DNA of 64,000 nucleotides, from assembly GCA_016081115.2 (NCBI GenBank), contig JABTTQ020000658.1, positions 62,001 to 126,000 of the forward strand. The letters run 5' to 3'. Below are positions 34,469 to 46,872 of the stretch, piece by piece (within the stretch, counting starts at the first letter, position 1; each line of letters opens with the position of its first letter). Source of the DNA: Rehmannia glutinosa. Lineage: Eukaryota; Streptophyta; Magnoliopsida; Lamiales; Orobanchaceae. The position numbers were made by a program, and so were the translations under genes. The notes below the pieces were generated by a model that was not told the DNA's origin, did no database searches, and saw only the letters and a program-made list of their open reading frames with translations.

Positions 34469-35294
34469 AGTGTCGCCTTCCTCTCAAGAAATGACCTTCA
34501 CAGCATCTTGCACTTGCTCTTCTAGAATTGGTTCTGAGTTAACAAAAACTGAAGTCGGAGAACTCTTCTTCGCACCCTCTACCTTCGAATCCTGGCGATC
34601 ATCATTAACTGGTTGCATCACCTGTGAAACTGTAGTTCGTAATAAAAAAATATCAGAAATAGCAGCAGCGTCTTGGAATATAAAAACAATGAAGATGAAA
34701 ACTTCATGACTATTTTCATAATCATCAGCCGTGTCCCATAATCACAATGGGCAAATATTGTTCTGCAAGTTGAGTTAATTAATTTCAAAAAGTGGTCAAT
34801 CTTACAGTATACTCAGTGCTTCATACATGAAATTTTTTAATTACACAATCCCTGAAATTTGACTCACCCAAACAAAGAAAGACGGGACTGTGGCTAATTA
34901 AACAATTATCAGAAATTTGATTACAAATTTCCATAAATGAACTCTCACCAATAAAAAAATTACAAAAACCCTAAGCAACAACCAAAAATTACAAATTTCC
35001 TCAAATGAACTCTCACAAAAAAAAAGTACAAAAACCCTAAGCAACAACCAAAAAAATTGAACAAAAAAGAAAAAAGAATAAACAAATCTAAGCAACAACC
35101 AAAAATTACAAATTTCCTCAAATGAACTCTCACAAAAAAAAAGGTACAAAAACCCTAAGCAACAACCAAAAAAATTGAACAAAAAAGAAAAAAGAATAAA
35201 CAAATAAAACCTGGATTTGGGGCTTTTCGCCTGTGGAAGTTAGCGGAGTGTTAGGCGGAGTTGCCGGAGGAGTCTTTGTTCGTTTTGCTGCCGA
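34469..35294 (-). pseudogene. PEX14: PEX14-like N-terminal gene fragment
   Basis: PEX14 is a peroxisome docking protein that binds the import receptors. Exon 1 (35294-35211) reads 'AKRTKTPPATPPNTPLTSTG' to K-P-Q-I-Q before GTTTTA. Exon 2 (34621 down) reads 'PTSVFVNSEPILEEQVQDAV' then K, matching the start of the conserved PEX14 N-terminal domain. Immediately after, R-S-F-L-E-R-K appears in another frame (34494-34474), so about 15 codons (F-L-S-H-P...R) are deleted. The expected start codon before A-A-K is TCG (35294-35292), not ATG. Start loss plus the deletion mark a pseudogene. The rest of PEX14 (membrane segment, coiled coil) is absent. Confidence 0.75.
34919..35205. repeat. Tandem duplication in the PEX14-like intron
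   Basis: About 2.6 copies of a ~117-bp unit contain 'AAATGAACTCTCAC', 'CAAAAACCCTAAGCAACAAC' and 'GAACAAAAAAGAAAAAAGAA'. The last two copies are almost identical, so the expansion is recent. It creates a spurious low-complexity ORF on the minus strand. Confidence 0.75.
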
Positions 35295-35454
35295 GATAAA
35301 CAGAGGAAAAAAGAAGAAGAAGAAGGGAGGAAAATTAAGTTTCTGTTAACTGAAGAGACGCGAGTGAATTTAGGGAGTGAGGGAAGCCTAACGTTTTTTA
35401 GCGTTTTTTTTTTTGGCGTTTCAGAAATGAAAGAAAAATCTTTTCATTAGGCTA

Positions 35455-35564
35455 TGAATAATTACAGTTTACCATTTAACTCAGGGATATTTTAGTCCAG
35501 TTATTTTAGAAGGGCATTTTAGTCTATTCAAAAATTTACAGAAATATTCAGATATTTAAGATAG

Positions 35565-35608
<44 letters not shown>

Positions 35609-35612
35609 ATAG
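35455..35612 (+). repeat. Dispersed repeat end with (TAGTAGA)n tail, copy 1
   Basis: 'GGGATATTTTAGTCCAG', then 'TTTACAGAAATATTCA', then 'AAGATAGTAGTAGATAG' leading into seven-base repeats. The same series occurs at 48125-48222 in the same orientation. A short transposon's 3' end with a simple-repeat tail would look like this. Confidence 0.6.
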
Positions 35613-35752
35613 ATGATGAAGTTCTTTTAATTTGATTTATTGATCACTTTTAATTATAATCGATCAGCTTATTTACATCTCATTTCTAAATTATAGATAT
35701 AAATTTAATTAGAGAGATATATCAAAAAAATCGGGAGAATATGAGAGTGTGC

Positions 35753-35757
<5 letters not shown>

Positions 35758-35795
<38 letters not shown>
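35758..35795. repeat. (TA)n microsatellite, left
   Basis: A perfect TA run directly abuts the left end of the TIR element at 35796. Confidence 0.9.
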
Positions 35796-35797
<2 letters not shown>

Positions 35798-36932
35798 ATA
35801 TGGATCAAATAGGTCCTCCTACTTGGGGTGAGTCCATGGGGACACATCCTAACCATAGATCAACAATTTTGGGTGGTCCAGATTTTTAGGGCTTTTTATG
35901 TTTATTTTTTTGTTTCAAAGAATTAAAAAGGGTAGGGTGGTAATTTGGCACTTTAGAATCAGTTACTAAGATTTCATTCCCTCTTTCACTTGATTTCACC
36001 CACTATTCACGATACTCTCTCTCCAGCGTTTCAATTTCAAAAAATTTCTCTGTTGCTTATGTAGTATAGGGTTGTTGCTTATGACTTGCTTATGTAGTTA
36101 ATGTATCTGTGATGCATGTGTAGTGTATATTCGTGCTTATGTAGTATATGATTATTGCTTATGTAGTATGTGTTTGTTGCTTATGACTTGCTTATGTAGT
36201 TAATGTATTCGTGGTGCATACATAGTGTATATTTGTTGCTTATCTAATATGACTTGTTGCTTATGTAGTATGAGTTTGTTGTTTATGACTTGCTTATGTA
36301 GTTAATGTATCTGTGGTGCATACATAGTGTATATTCGTTGCTTATGTAGTATAGACTTGTTGCTTATGTAGTATGAGTTTGTTGCTATGACTTGCTTATG
36401 TAGCTAATGATTCGTGGTGCGACGTAGTGTATATTTGTTGCTTATGTAGTATATGATTGTTGCTTATGTAGTATGGATTTGTTGCTTATGACTTGCTTAT
36501 GTAGCTAATGGCATATAAAAACACAAATGACACATCTACACAGCAACAAATTACATCTTCATAAGCAAACTTGAATTGAAGTCAAGCTATAGCAACTATG
36601 GCAAATTGTTCGCAACGTTTTTCACAAAATAGTGCATTGAAGAAGAAGGATGAATGATTTATGTGAGTTGAATAAGAAGGAGGATGATTAAGGAAGATGA
36701 GATTTGTTCACGTTTAATTTGATGTGAGATTTGGATAGATTGTGTGATCATAATGTGAATGAAGAATCCCATGAATATAGGTAATTTTGTAGGATGACTA
36801 ATTTACCAATTTCTCCAATTACCAACATTTAATCAATTTTTAGCTCTAAAATCACAACCATTGAAAAATCTAGATATGTGGCTGGATTGGTCCTATGGAC
36901 TTACCCTATGAGGTGGTCTCATATAACCCTCT

Positions 36933-36938
<6 letters not shown>
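35796..36938. mobile_element. TIR element embedded in (TA)n (Micron-like)
   Basis: The ends are inverted: left has 'GGGTGAGTCCATGGGGAC' and 'CCAGATTTTTAGGGC'; right read inward has GGGTAAGTCCATAGGACC and 'CTAGATTTTTCAATGG'. The repeats extend about 100 bp. Both sides are pure TA microsatellites, as in TA-repeat-targeting elements of the rice Micron kind. No transposase is present; the interior is a minisatellite. Confidence 0.7.
36056..36511 (+). repeat. ~103-bp minisatellite inside the TIR element
   Basis: About 4.5 units, each with 'GTTGCTTATGACTTGCTTAT' then 'GTAGTTAATGTAT' and 'CATAGTGTATATT'. Within a unit the shorter word 'TTGCTTATGTAGTAT' is itself repeated. Confidence 0.8.

Positions 36939-36972
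<34 letters not shown>
36939..36972. repeat. (TA)n microsatellite, right
   Basis: TA run on the right side of the TIR element, matching the run on the left. Confidence 0.9.
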
Positions 36973-39900
36973 AATTCGCTTGACAAATTAACAAAGGCCT
37001 AACCTCAATAAAAAGAAATATTCATATTAAGCATTATTTACATGACCAATGTTTTCTTTTACTTGAAAGAAAAAGGACAGGATTTCTTTATAAGGTGCAA
37101 ACCTTTTGAACTCTGACGACAAGCATGAGACTCTTAATAATAGGAATTACAAGTTCAAAAAGATTGTTATCGAGAAAATATTGATGGTATTGTACACTCA
37201 ATTATTTCTTAATATGACAAAATGGCCTCCCTTAATTTTGATATAATGGTCCACTATAAATAATATAATGAACGAAATTTACATTTCATTCCAAATATTC
37301 ATATATCTTCCACGCAGAATATCAAATGAGAACCAATTCACAGTAGGCAGTAAATATTTAATAGTCAAATAAAGTTGTACATTGCGCTTATCATTTCTTA
37401 TAAATAATGTACCATCTCTTGTTTCTCCTCTCCCAATCACTCATTTCTTCCAATCACTTCCCCCAATTACTCATTTCTCCCAATCACTTCCCTCAATCAC
37501 CAACTAAACATATATTACGATGCATTTCTCTACTAATACACACATTTTTCAATACATCACATCAAACTCCCTTCCCCCAATCACTCCCCAAAAACTTCTC
37601 CCTAAAAACTTCCCACAATCACTAAACAAACATACCCTAAATATACGGTATTTAGAAATTTAATTCAACCTAACCAGTCAAATTAAGAAGAAAAAAATAT
37701 AGATAGACGGAAAAAGGAAAAAATGACGATGCACAAAGCAGTCAATCAAATTCAAGTTTCATTCTTCGGCAATCAAATTCCTCCGTTGGTGAAATCTATT
37801 TGTCTTCAACCTTGACGACTTACCTAAATCATTTGCTTCTATCCAAATCTAGACAAAAAAGTAAAGGAATGGATAAAGAGGAAAAAGAATGATACAGTTA
37901 GAATAATCAGGTTTCTTTAAAAACGATGGATCATTTTTTTCTTACTAAAACAATTTCTTTATCATTTGTCTCTTAGTTATGGTGGTTCCTATACTTCTGC
38001 CTTACTAAAGACTTCACCCTTAAGTGCCATCTACACCCATCATCAAAAAAATAATAAATGTACAGTTGACATAGTAATAGTTTAATTGACAGCCTCATGA
38101 TGATAAAATTAATTACATAAAAAAAATTAATTTCAACATAAACTAAAAGGCGAGGGAGAGATAACTTCACCTTTGGGATTGTTTAAGCATATTAGAGAGA
38201 CAACATATAAGGAAGTTATTATTGCTATGGAGATCAGTTAACACCTATGATACGAATGTACATCTTCCGCCTTCCCATATTTCCCCTCCTCTAAGGAAGT
38301 TATTATTGCTATGGAGATAAAGGATCAATTTCCAGAAGTAACCTGTACACAAAACTTTCACATCATTTCCTTTTTAATTTACATGGACATTTCATCAATC
38401 ATCATCAAAATTACCAACCACCATCTATGCACATATATTTAGACACCATTCCCTCTCCATCAGAATAAGATTATATAATTATCTGTTACAACTAAGTTTC
38501 AAAGTCTACGGAAATTTGTAACTTCAAAGAATTTTTAGTTATGTATTAATATTTTGGTTCTAGTGCTGGCGTAAAATGATGAAGCCAGTGAAATAGTATG
38601 AAAACTTGTTACGGAGATGCAAAGAATATCAGAATACTTAATAGCAAAGTTCCCTACCTTCTGCATAGTTTTTTGGACAACTTTGACTTATTCATTGCTC
38701 ATACATATAATATTAGAATAGAAATGTCACCTACAAAACAGATGAGAATCACAATTAAAATAAAAAAAAATTGACTAAAAATTTGCAACTAATATTAAAC
38801 TGAGCACTTGTAATAAATTTCTTATTTTTTTGGGGATACTTACCATAGCCCTCTGCATGGTAACAACCATCCCCATTAATTCACCCATCTCTCATAATTT
38901 CTTTTCGGGCTGATTTTCATAACAAACAACAACACTCACTTTCTCCAGATTATCCGGATTGCCTGTGTAAGATATTGAAATCTGCAAATTACTATCTTTC
39001 TTTTTTTTTTCTTCTGAAACAATAGATATTATATAACCTCAAACAACAAAAGATACATCATCGGATGCCAACTGGCAACAATGTCCAAACAAGGAAAACA
39101 TCAGCAAATCCAAGGAGGAAAATTAGACACCCATTCAACACAGGGGTATCTATCAGCAACCATCAAGGCAAGAGCAACACAAGAATTACAGAATTCAAAA
39201 CCTCTGGCATTTTTAAGATCCAGTACAACTCTAATAATACTTATCTTGATTTTCATTTCCATAATGGGTGTTCCTAAAATTCCTAAAGGCTGATATAGCA
39301 CTACCCCCTATTTTTTCTACACATGCCAGGAAGTTTCAAGTAGTTCAGATTACATTGCAAAATTGCCATTCCCTAATTTTCTAGACTGCAACGGCTGACA
39401 TAAGTTACTCATGCTCAAAACTATTGCATTTGATCTAATAGTCGCCATTTAACAGTAACAACATAATATTTATGCAACTAATTATTTGTATATATGAACA
39501 CCGTCAACATTCACATAATGCAAATAGCTCCTACCTAATATGAAATTTGGTTATACCTTAAATTATTCTTTGATAATACATGTAGTAAGTAGTAAGAGAT
39601 AATTTTGCAAATATTAGCCATATATTTCAATTTGACTTATGAATTACGCTAATAAAACTCATAACTTGAAAAAAAATAAAACATCTCATTGGTTATTAAT
39701 CCAAATCGCTACATTTGCCATCGCTGCCCAAAAAACTAATGCAATTGTGGCCCAAAATAACAATTTTAAGCTATTTAGACTCTAAATCATATTTCCTATA
39801 GAGCTGAATCTACCTGATTCCTTAGCCAGATGAGGAGAGAAAAAATCGGAGAGGAGAGGATTCTCACTGAAGGCATGAAGGATGGAGAGGATGGTCACTG

Positions 39901-40739
39901 AAGGCAAGAATGGAGAATTGATCAGACATTACAGGCCAGATTCTTTCTTAAATCATAACTTGGGAACGTAGGCCTTCAATATCTCTATAGTATATGTCAG
40001 TATGTGTGTATGTGTAATTTAAAGAAGCACAAAAGGATGGAAGAAGAGACCAATTCGCCTGCAAAAAAAGCCATAGAGGAAAACACATAAAAAGGAAAGA
40101 ATATCTAACTATAGCAGAATGGAAATTGAGCAATTACTCATACAAGAAGCAAACATGGATCTAAATGGGAAAACTGTCAAACGATGTTGGAGAAAAACAC
40201 AAATAAGAGAAAAATATGGAAAACACTTTGGAGAAATAATTGTTTATGGCTGCAGTATGAAACTTGATTGGAGGAGAAGAAAAAAAAAAGACAAAGGAAT
40301 TCAGTTGGAGTATTGGACCCCTGAAGCAAACTATTGAAGATTGTATAATTAATTAAGTAGAAGAAAAATATAATCCAAACCCACCTAGGCAGAGTAAATC
40401 CCTACAATCCAATAGGTTCATTAGATGTAAGAAGGAAGGTATAAATAATATAGTGAGATGTCATTGAAAAATAAAACTCTGAAAAATACATGAATTACAT
40501 AACATGCGAAGAAATAAGCAACAATTTAAAGTGAATAACAAAAATTTAAGGGGAAAACAACACAAAAGAAATCCACAACCAAGAGCAAAGAAGCATCAGG
40601 ATACGGAACATGAAGGGGCTGGGGGTAGACATGTGACATGAGCTACCTGGCTTTTTTTCTTTAGTTAAGCTACCTTTTAAGGATTTTCTTGCGTTAGTAG
40701 AGGGAATTGATTCGGCCTTCCCATTCATAAGAGAGTGGT
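36973..40739. other. AT-rich intergenic DNA with small duplications
   Basis: No intact gene. A 24-base phrase beginning AAGGAAGTTATTATTGC occurs at 38209 and 38296. The short stretch 37590-37640 (C-rich, ending CAAACATACCCTA) resembles the end of a small transposon. One exon-like piece is listed at 38892-38981. Confidence 0.4.
38892..38981 (-). pseudogene. Exon-like fragment ending in a stop
   Basis: After the acceptor AATTTGCAG the minus strand reads I-S-I-S-Y-T-G-N-P-D-N-L-E-K-V-S-V-V-V, continuing to P-E-K-K-L and a stop. The composition looks protein-like; the parent is unknown to me. Confidence 0.3.
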
Positions 40740-41310
40740 AGTTGTCACCGGAAACAGGTGAAAGCAGCGAGTTGAGTAAGTCTTGTCAACAAGGCTTGGA
40801 ACAAATAAATACTAACACACTGTTCACTTCTCTACTTCCACTACTGACGGTGTCATAAATTCCTACGTTGATCGTGTCAAATCGAGAGCACTGAGGCAAG
40901 GTCTTTCACTCATGTCTACTTCTAATGCGCACGAACCTTAGTAAGAAAGACTGATCTTTTCCGGGAGTTGACTTCCTTCTGGAAACACGTCTTCCTATTC
41001 CATCTTTTCTCGAATCTCCTTTAGAGGAAGAAATAGAAGCTCGAGAAGCTTGAAGGGCGAGAGACATAAAACACTACTACTAAAAAGATTTCACACTCTT
41101 AGGTGGACTGGTCGTTTGCTGCTATTAGGCATTCCGCACGAGTCCGTTACCAGCGGTTCTAGCATCCACCGGTAATGTGTGGGAGAGGATAAGCTTTCTT
41201 TGTGGATAGGATGATTGAAAGCATAAATTATCGATTCCTAGGGAGGTGGCTTTAAAAAGATAGTACTCAAAAATGGAAGGGAAAGTTCCTTTCTTCTAAT
41301 AGTGGTAAAA
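40740..41310. other. GC-richer patch, possible organelle-derived DNA
   Basis: The base composition is clearly more balanced than the AT-rich neighbours. Phrases such as 'TTCCGCACGAGTCCGTTACC' and 'AGGAAGAAATAGAAGCTCGA' have the style of plant mitochondrial non-coding DNA. There is no ORF. This is an impression, not an identification. Confidence 0.3.
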
Positions 41311-41323
41311 TTGCAGGTGTCTC
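41311..41323. repeat. LINE target-site duplication, left
   Basis: TTGCAGGTGTCTC here; TTGCAGGTATCTC at 46933-46945. Twelve of thirteen bases match. Confidence 0.7.
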
Positions 41324-41472
41324 ACAAGTAAAGAAAATTACTTATAAGCTTTGCAGTAGTTTCTCTCCTAAACCCTCCACGGAGACGACTTAGTGGGAGC
41401 AGGATTCCTACCGAGAGGGTGGGTCGGAACCACTTAACCAGTCCGCTGGTTGTAGTGCAGGCTGTGTAAACA

Positions 41473-42620
41473 ATGGATCCAGAGGATTTGACCAAGCTTG
41501 TAGAAGAGTTGAAGAAAACAAGAGTTAGCACAGAGGATAGGATTATTCTTGACAAAGAGGACGTGAAAGGAGGAACCGAGCTTAATCCAACAATGTCTTC
41601 TTGCCAAGGTGTTTTCCAATAAGCCAAATCACAGAGACCTCTTCAAACAACAAATGCCGAGAGTTCTCCAGACATCGAAACCAGTAGAAATCGAAGCAGT
41701 TGGGGAAAACCTCTTCATCTTCAATTTCAGATCTGTAGCGGACAGGAGGCGTACGCTGAGAGAGGGACCGTGGAGCTTCTATAAAAGCTTGGTCCTATTT
41801 CAAGAGATTCAGGGACTCCAAAATCCGAGAGAGGTAATCTTTGACAAAATTGAACTATGGGTTCAGCTGCACAATCTCCCGCTAGCATTTATGAACCGAA
41901 AAATCTTGGAGTCTATTGGAGGGAGGATAGGGGTAATAGTGGAGATTGACGAGGGAGATGGAGGTCACTTTTGGGGCAGATTTGCTAGAATCAGAGTCAA
42001 AATGGAAGTGAATAAACCATTGAAGAAATTCGTGAGTGTGCAAGTGGAGAGGGGAGATGAGGAGGTTATTATCCCACTTGTTTATGAACGCCTCCCGGAC
42101 TACTGCTACGCGTGCGGTTGCATAGTACATACCCGAAGGATTGCGTTGACCCGAGAAGGCGGACAAGGACAACCCCAATTCGGTCCATGGATGAAAGCGG
42201 CGAGTCACTCAGGTAGTAAAAAAGTCGAAAGAAGGGGCAAACACCGGTTAAATCCCCCATATCGGTCTCCTCCTCTTCGAATAGAGAAGGGAATGGGAGT
42301 AGGGGCGGAGAAGAATCGCTAGCTAAAAGAGTCCATCGGTTGGCAAATGAAATTGAGGAGGTTCTTTCTAGCGGAGGGGGTAGGGGTTCCACATAGAAGG
42401 AATTCTCGATGGAAGGAATTGAGAGCCGCATCGAGAAGAGAAAGGATAAGCAACCTATGATTGAGGAAAGCCCGAGGAGACTTCCACCTACCCAACCTAT
42501 CACAAAAAAGGGTGGAGGGCTCACATTGCCTATGCCGAGGAGGAGAATAATCCGTAAATCGAACGAGTGGTTGATCGGCAGGCGACGAAACGAAAAGCAA
42601 TGCTAGCTCGGAAACTATAA
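41473..42620 (+). pseudogene. LINE ORF1 (DUF4283 RNA-binding protein)
   Basis: It starts M-D-P-E-D-L-T-K, the usual start of plant LINE ORF1. A stop near 41620 ends the first phase; the main open piece (41609-42322) has 'EAVGENLFIFNFRSVADRRR', 'EGPWSFYKSLVLFQ' and 'LWVQLHNLPLAFMNRK', typical of DUF4283. A knuckle follows (Y-C-Y-A-C-G-C, then H; the standard last C is missing). The basic tail past 42322 is in other frames. ORF1 binds element RNA in the particle. Confidence 0.8.
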
Positions 42621-42850
42621 TCTCAACGGGTAGAAGCCCAAAGAAATGGAAAAAAAGAGCAAGAGCTAAAGGAAACCCACAACTGAGAGAAGGTTAGTGA
42701 GTCTCAATCTAACGACGGAAAAAAAAAGAAAAGAACTCATGGAAATGGAGATGGATATCGCCCCAAAAAAGAGACTAATGCAATTTTCTCGAGGAAGGTA
42801 TCAACACATCTGGACGGACGGCGGAGGTTGCGAGCAACCCCGCGAACGCA

Positions 42851-45800
42851 ATGAGTTGCATCGTATGGAACGCTCGGGGCTTGGAAACCTCGAGCGTTGG
42901 GGAATCTGCGCCGCCTCGTCGAGGAACGCAAACCTGTCTCTCCTGTTTCTTTCCGAAATGAGATTGGTGTCTAAGCGGTGCGGCCGATGGAGGGATATTC
43001 TTGAATTTGTGGTATGTTTGTAGTCGATTGTATTGGGAAGAGTGGTGGTTTGATTTTACTTTGGAAGGAGCCGGTGAAAGTTTTGATTAAATCATATTCT
43101 CGAGGACACATTGACAAAGATCGTTGTTGAGGAGAAAAAAGTGGCGATTTACGGGCTTCTACGGAAACCCGAATGCTTCACTTCGAAAAGAGTCGTGGAA
43201 GCTACTAGGAGACTATACCAAGATGAAAGTAATACAGCCTACCTCCCGTGGTGGTGGTGATTTTAACGAAATTTGTTTCGATTCGAGAAGTGGGGGACTA
43301 CTAAAGCAAACTCTCAAATGGAAAATTTTCGGGAAATCTTAGAATTTTGCGAACTTAGAAGCATGCACGCGAATGGGGAGTTTTTACATGGGTTGGAAGA
43401 AATTCGGCCAATACACATGTGTTTGAGAGGTCTGGACCGATTCTTAAATTCGGAGGAATGGCGGAGAATTTATCCCACAGCAACATCAACTAATTTGGAA
43501 TTCTTTCATTCGGACCCCGTCCGGTAAAAATCAGCTTGGGGCCCGATTTTGATATGCGAACAATGGTCGTAATAAAAACCAATTCAGATTTAAATCGTGT
43601 TGGCTACTTGAGAATGAATTTGAGTTCGTTGTTGAGGCGGGTGGAGGGCGGCCCCAACTAATAGCTCTCTCCAAGAACGCATCCGTATATGTGGGGAGTA
43701 CATGAACGAGTGGGCGGGTGCAAGATTTCGTAGACTCTCAAAGCGAATTAAAGATGAAAGAAAAAAGCTTAATTTGCTAAAAAATCACCGTATGTGGGAG
43801 AGTTCGAGGAGTCAAATCGCTGAGCTGGAGCACAACATTGAAAAACTTCAATCTCAAGAAGAAACTTATTGGAGACAGAGGAGTAGAAAGGTATGGCTTG
43901 CATCGGGGATAGAAATTCTAAATTTTTTCACACTCAAGCAAATGTACGAGAACACAAAATTATATCAAAGGTCTTATCTCAAGTCATGGCGATTTTTGCA
44001 CGGAAGGGGCGGGCATGTCGGAGATTATTCTCAATTATTTTGAAAATCTCTTCAAAACAGATCAACCGTCAGAAATCGATTTTAACAGAGTGGTAGACAA
44101 GGTGCAACCAAAAATTAATGCAAATCTTAATTCCTTTCTTTGTTCGCGGTTCTCGGTGAGGAGGTAAGACGCGTGGTGTTTGATTTGGGGCGGAAAAGGC
44201 CCCTGGTCCGGATGGACTGCCAGGTATTTTTATCAAAAATTTTGGAAAATTGTTGGGCCTGAGGTGACGAATGCAGTGCTTCATATTCTTAATGAGGAAG
44301 CTAACCTAGAAGACTGGAACCGGACGATTATTACTCTCATTCGAAATCAAAAATCCTGTCACAGTTAAGGAGTTCCGACCAATAAGCCTGTGTAATTTCT
44401 GCTATAAAATTGTCTCGAGAGCCATTGCGAACAGAATGAGGAAGGTCCTCCCACAGGTGATTGATGAATTCCAAAGCGCGTTTGTACCGGGCGGCTCATC
44501 TCGGACAATATAATCTTGGGCTTTGAGTGTATGCATTGGATTTGAAACCAAAGGAAAAGTAAACGGGGTTTTGCAGCGCTTAAACTATACATGAGTAAAG
44601 CGTACGACCGGGTGGAATGGGGATTTCTCAAGGCCGTGATGACTAAACTGGGCTTTCATGAAAAGTGGGTTAAAATGATTTTAAATTGTGTCCAATCCGT
44701 CTCCTTCTCTTTCTGTGTTAATCAAGAGATCTTTGGGAGGCTACGACCCCAGCGGGATCCGACAAGGGGACCCCTGTCCCCGTACCTCTTTGTTCTTTGT
44801 GCTCAAGGTCTTTCTTCACTTCTACAAGATTTGGAGAACCGAAAGTTGATCCACGGAGTAAAAATTGCGTCGGGCAGTCCTCAAATATCACACCTATTTT
44901 TTGCCGATGACAGTCTAGTCTTTTTTAGAGCGGACGAAATGGAAGCTAAAGTGTTTTCGGAGGCGTTGAAATTGTACGAGAAAGCGTCTGGGCAGTTAAT
45001 TAATTTTGAGAAATCATCCCTCTCCTTCAGCCCGAGCACGAAACTGGAAGTTGGAGACCGAATTAAGGCAATTCTTACTATTCCCGAGACGCACAGTCAT
45101 GAGGTATATTTGGGACTCCCGACGGTATCCCTTCAAAGCAAACGTCTGCAATTTAAATATTTGAGGGATAAAGTCTTCAAGAAAATCCATGGATGGGATA
45201 GGAAGCTCTTACTAAAGGAGGGAAAGAGACCTTGATTAAGTCAATATTGCAAGCAATTCCTACCTATACTATGTCATGCTTCCGCATCCCTGACTCGATT
45301 TGTGAAGACATTGAACGAGAATGTGCGAAATTTTTGGTGGGGGGATAAAGAGGGTGTTCGAAAGCTTCATTGGTGCAAGTGGGATTTGTTGTGCAAGCCA
45401 AAGTGTCGAGGAGGGCTGGGCTTCCGCAAATTATCATTGTTTAATAAGTCCCTTCTAGCAGAGCAAATTTGGCGATTAATAAAAACCCGGAGGCGTTAGT
45501 GACCCGGGTACTCAAAGCAAGGTATTTTAAACATTGTGATGTTATGAAAGCTCCCTTGGGCTGTAACCCATCTTTTTCTGGAGATCGCTTATGGAGGGAG
45601 TCGTGAGGTTCTTGAAGGTGGCCTTAGTTGGAGGGTGGGCAATGGTGAGTCTATTGAAGTATGCTCGATAATTGGATTCCATCCCGTCGCAAGCCGTGGA
45701 AAATTCCTCAAGAAATGAATGCACAAGGTATGAAAGTAAATGATCTTATTGTGAACCAATCATGGAACGAGGCTATGGTGTCTTCTTACTTCCCCCATTT

Positions 45801-46872
45801 CTTGCTAAGGAAATCTGTGCAATATCGATTCCCCAAAATGCAGAACAAGATACACACTTTTGGAAATTTGATGGAAAAGGAGTCTATACGGTAAGGGAAG
45901 GATATAAATACGCTATTGGCTTCTTTGAGCAACATGATTGTCAATCGAACAAAGATTATTGCAATGGTGGAATGGCTTGTGGAGATTGAAAATCCCACCA
46001 AAAATTACACGCTGGACATAATCTAAAAACCCATCATGTTCCGGTTACAGGTAACTGTTTGCTATGTAATGCTCATATGGACACATCGTTGCATTCTTTG
46101 TATTTCTGTCCGGTTATGAAACACTTGTGGAAAGGAAAATCTTTCGCCCCTCTTCTCAAAAAAAAAAAAATGGGTCCACCTTAGACATGTGCTGCTGGAT
46201 GTTTCAGAATTTGTCTATGGAAGAGTTTGAGTTCTTTGCGACATTTACGTGGTATCTGTGGAAGGAACGTCAACGGATTTGCCATGGGGACTCGAATGTG
46301 AAAATGGTGCAAGTTTTGGAGGGGGTTGAAGCTTTCCTGTCTGATTTCCAAAGTGCTAATGGAAGGATGGAAATCTCAAGCGGGAGACGGATCAAACGAG
46401 TGAAAACAGGTGGCTGCCACCACCTAATGGGAGGTTAAGATTAGACGTGGATGTTAGCGTATTTGAACAAGAAAGTCGATTTGGTGTGGGAGGAATAATC
46501 CGGGATGATGCAAACAGGCCAATTCTGGCCTTTGGAAAAGTGCTGAAATCGTCACGTTCAGTGTTGGAATGTGAATTACAAGCAATTATGGAAGGGCTGT
46601 TGACGTGTTTGAATACGTCTCTGTTACCAACTGTGATCGCGGACTCCTGCTCGTGGTACAAGCAGTTACCGACGGCGGGAATTTCAGAACTATATAGCTT
46701 GCTGGGGGATCGAATTAAGAGTTTGTTGTGTGCGAATGAAGACGCTAAGCTGGTTCATGTCCGTCGTTCAGCAAATGGAGTGGCGCACTCTTTAGCTCAT
46801 TTTTCTACTTTTTCTAAAATCTCCTTTGTTTGGGATGGAGGAAATCTCCTGTTTGGCTTAAGGAACTTGTAA
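42851..46872 (+). pseudogene. LINE ORF2: endonuclease, reverse transcriptase, RNase H
   Basis: It starts M-S-C-I-V-W-N-A-R-G-L, the standard apurinic-type endonuclease opening, then breaks into several frames. Endonuclease words continue to about 43530 (e.g. L-F-L-S-E-M, then G-D-F-N-E-I). The palm lies in 44591-45235: 'MSKAYDRVEWGFL', then F-A-D-D at about 44900, so the catalytic pair is preserved. A zf-RVT-like stretch lies at 46000-46130. RNase H (46447-46872) carries G-V-G-G-I-I-R-D and C-E-L-Q-A-I. At least six frameshifts or stops are present. Confidence 0.85.

Noticed and set aside
34898..35203. Hydrophobic minus-strand ORF of 101 codons
   Set aside because: It is made by A-rich tandem repeats in the PEX14-like intron and is F/L/C low-complexity.
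42069..42600. Long minus-strand ORFs (151 and 93 codons)
   Set aside because: Shadows of LINE ORF1 on the opposite strand.
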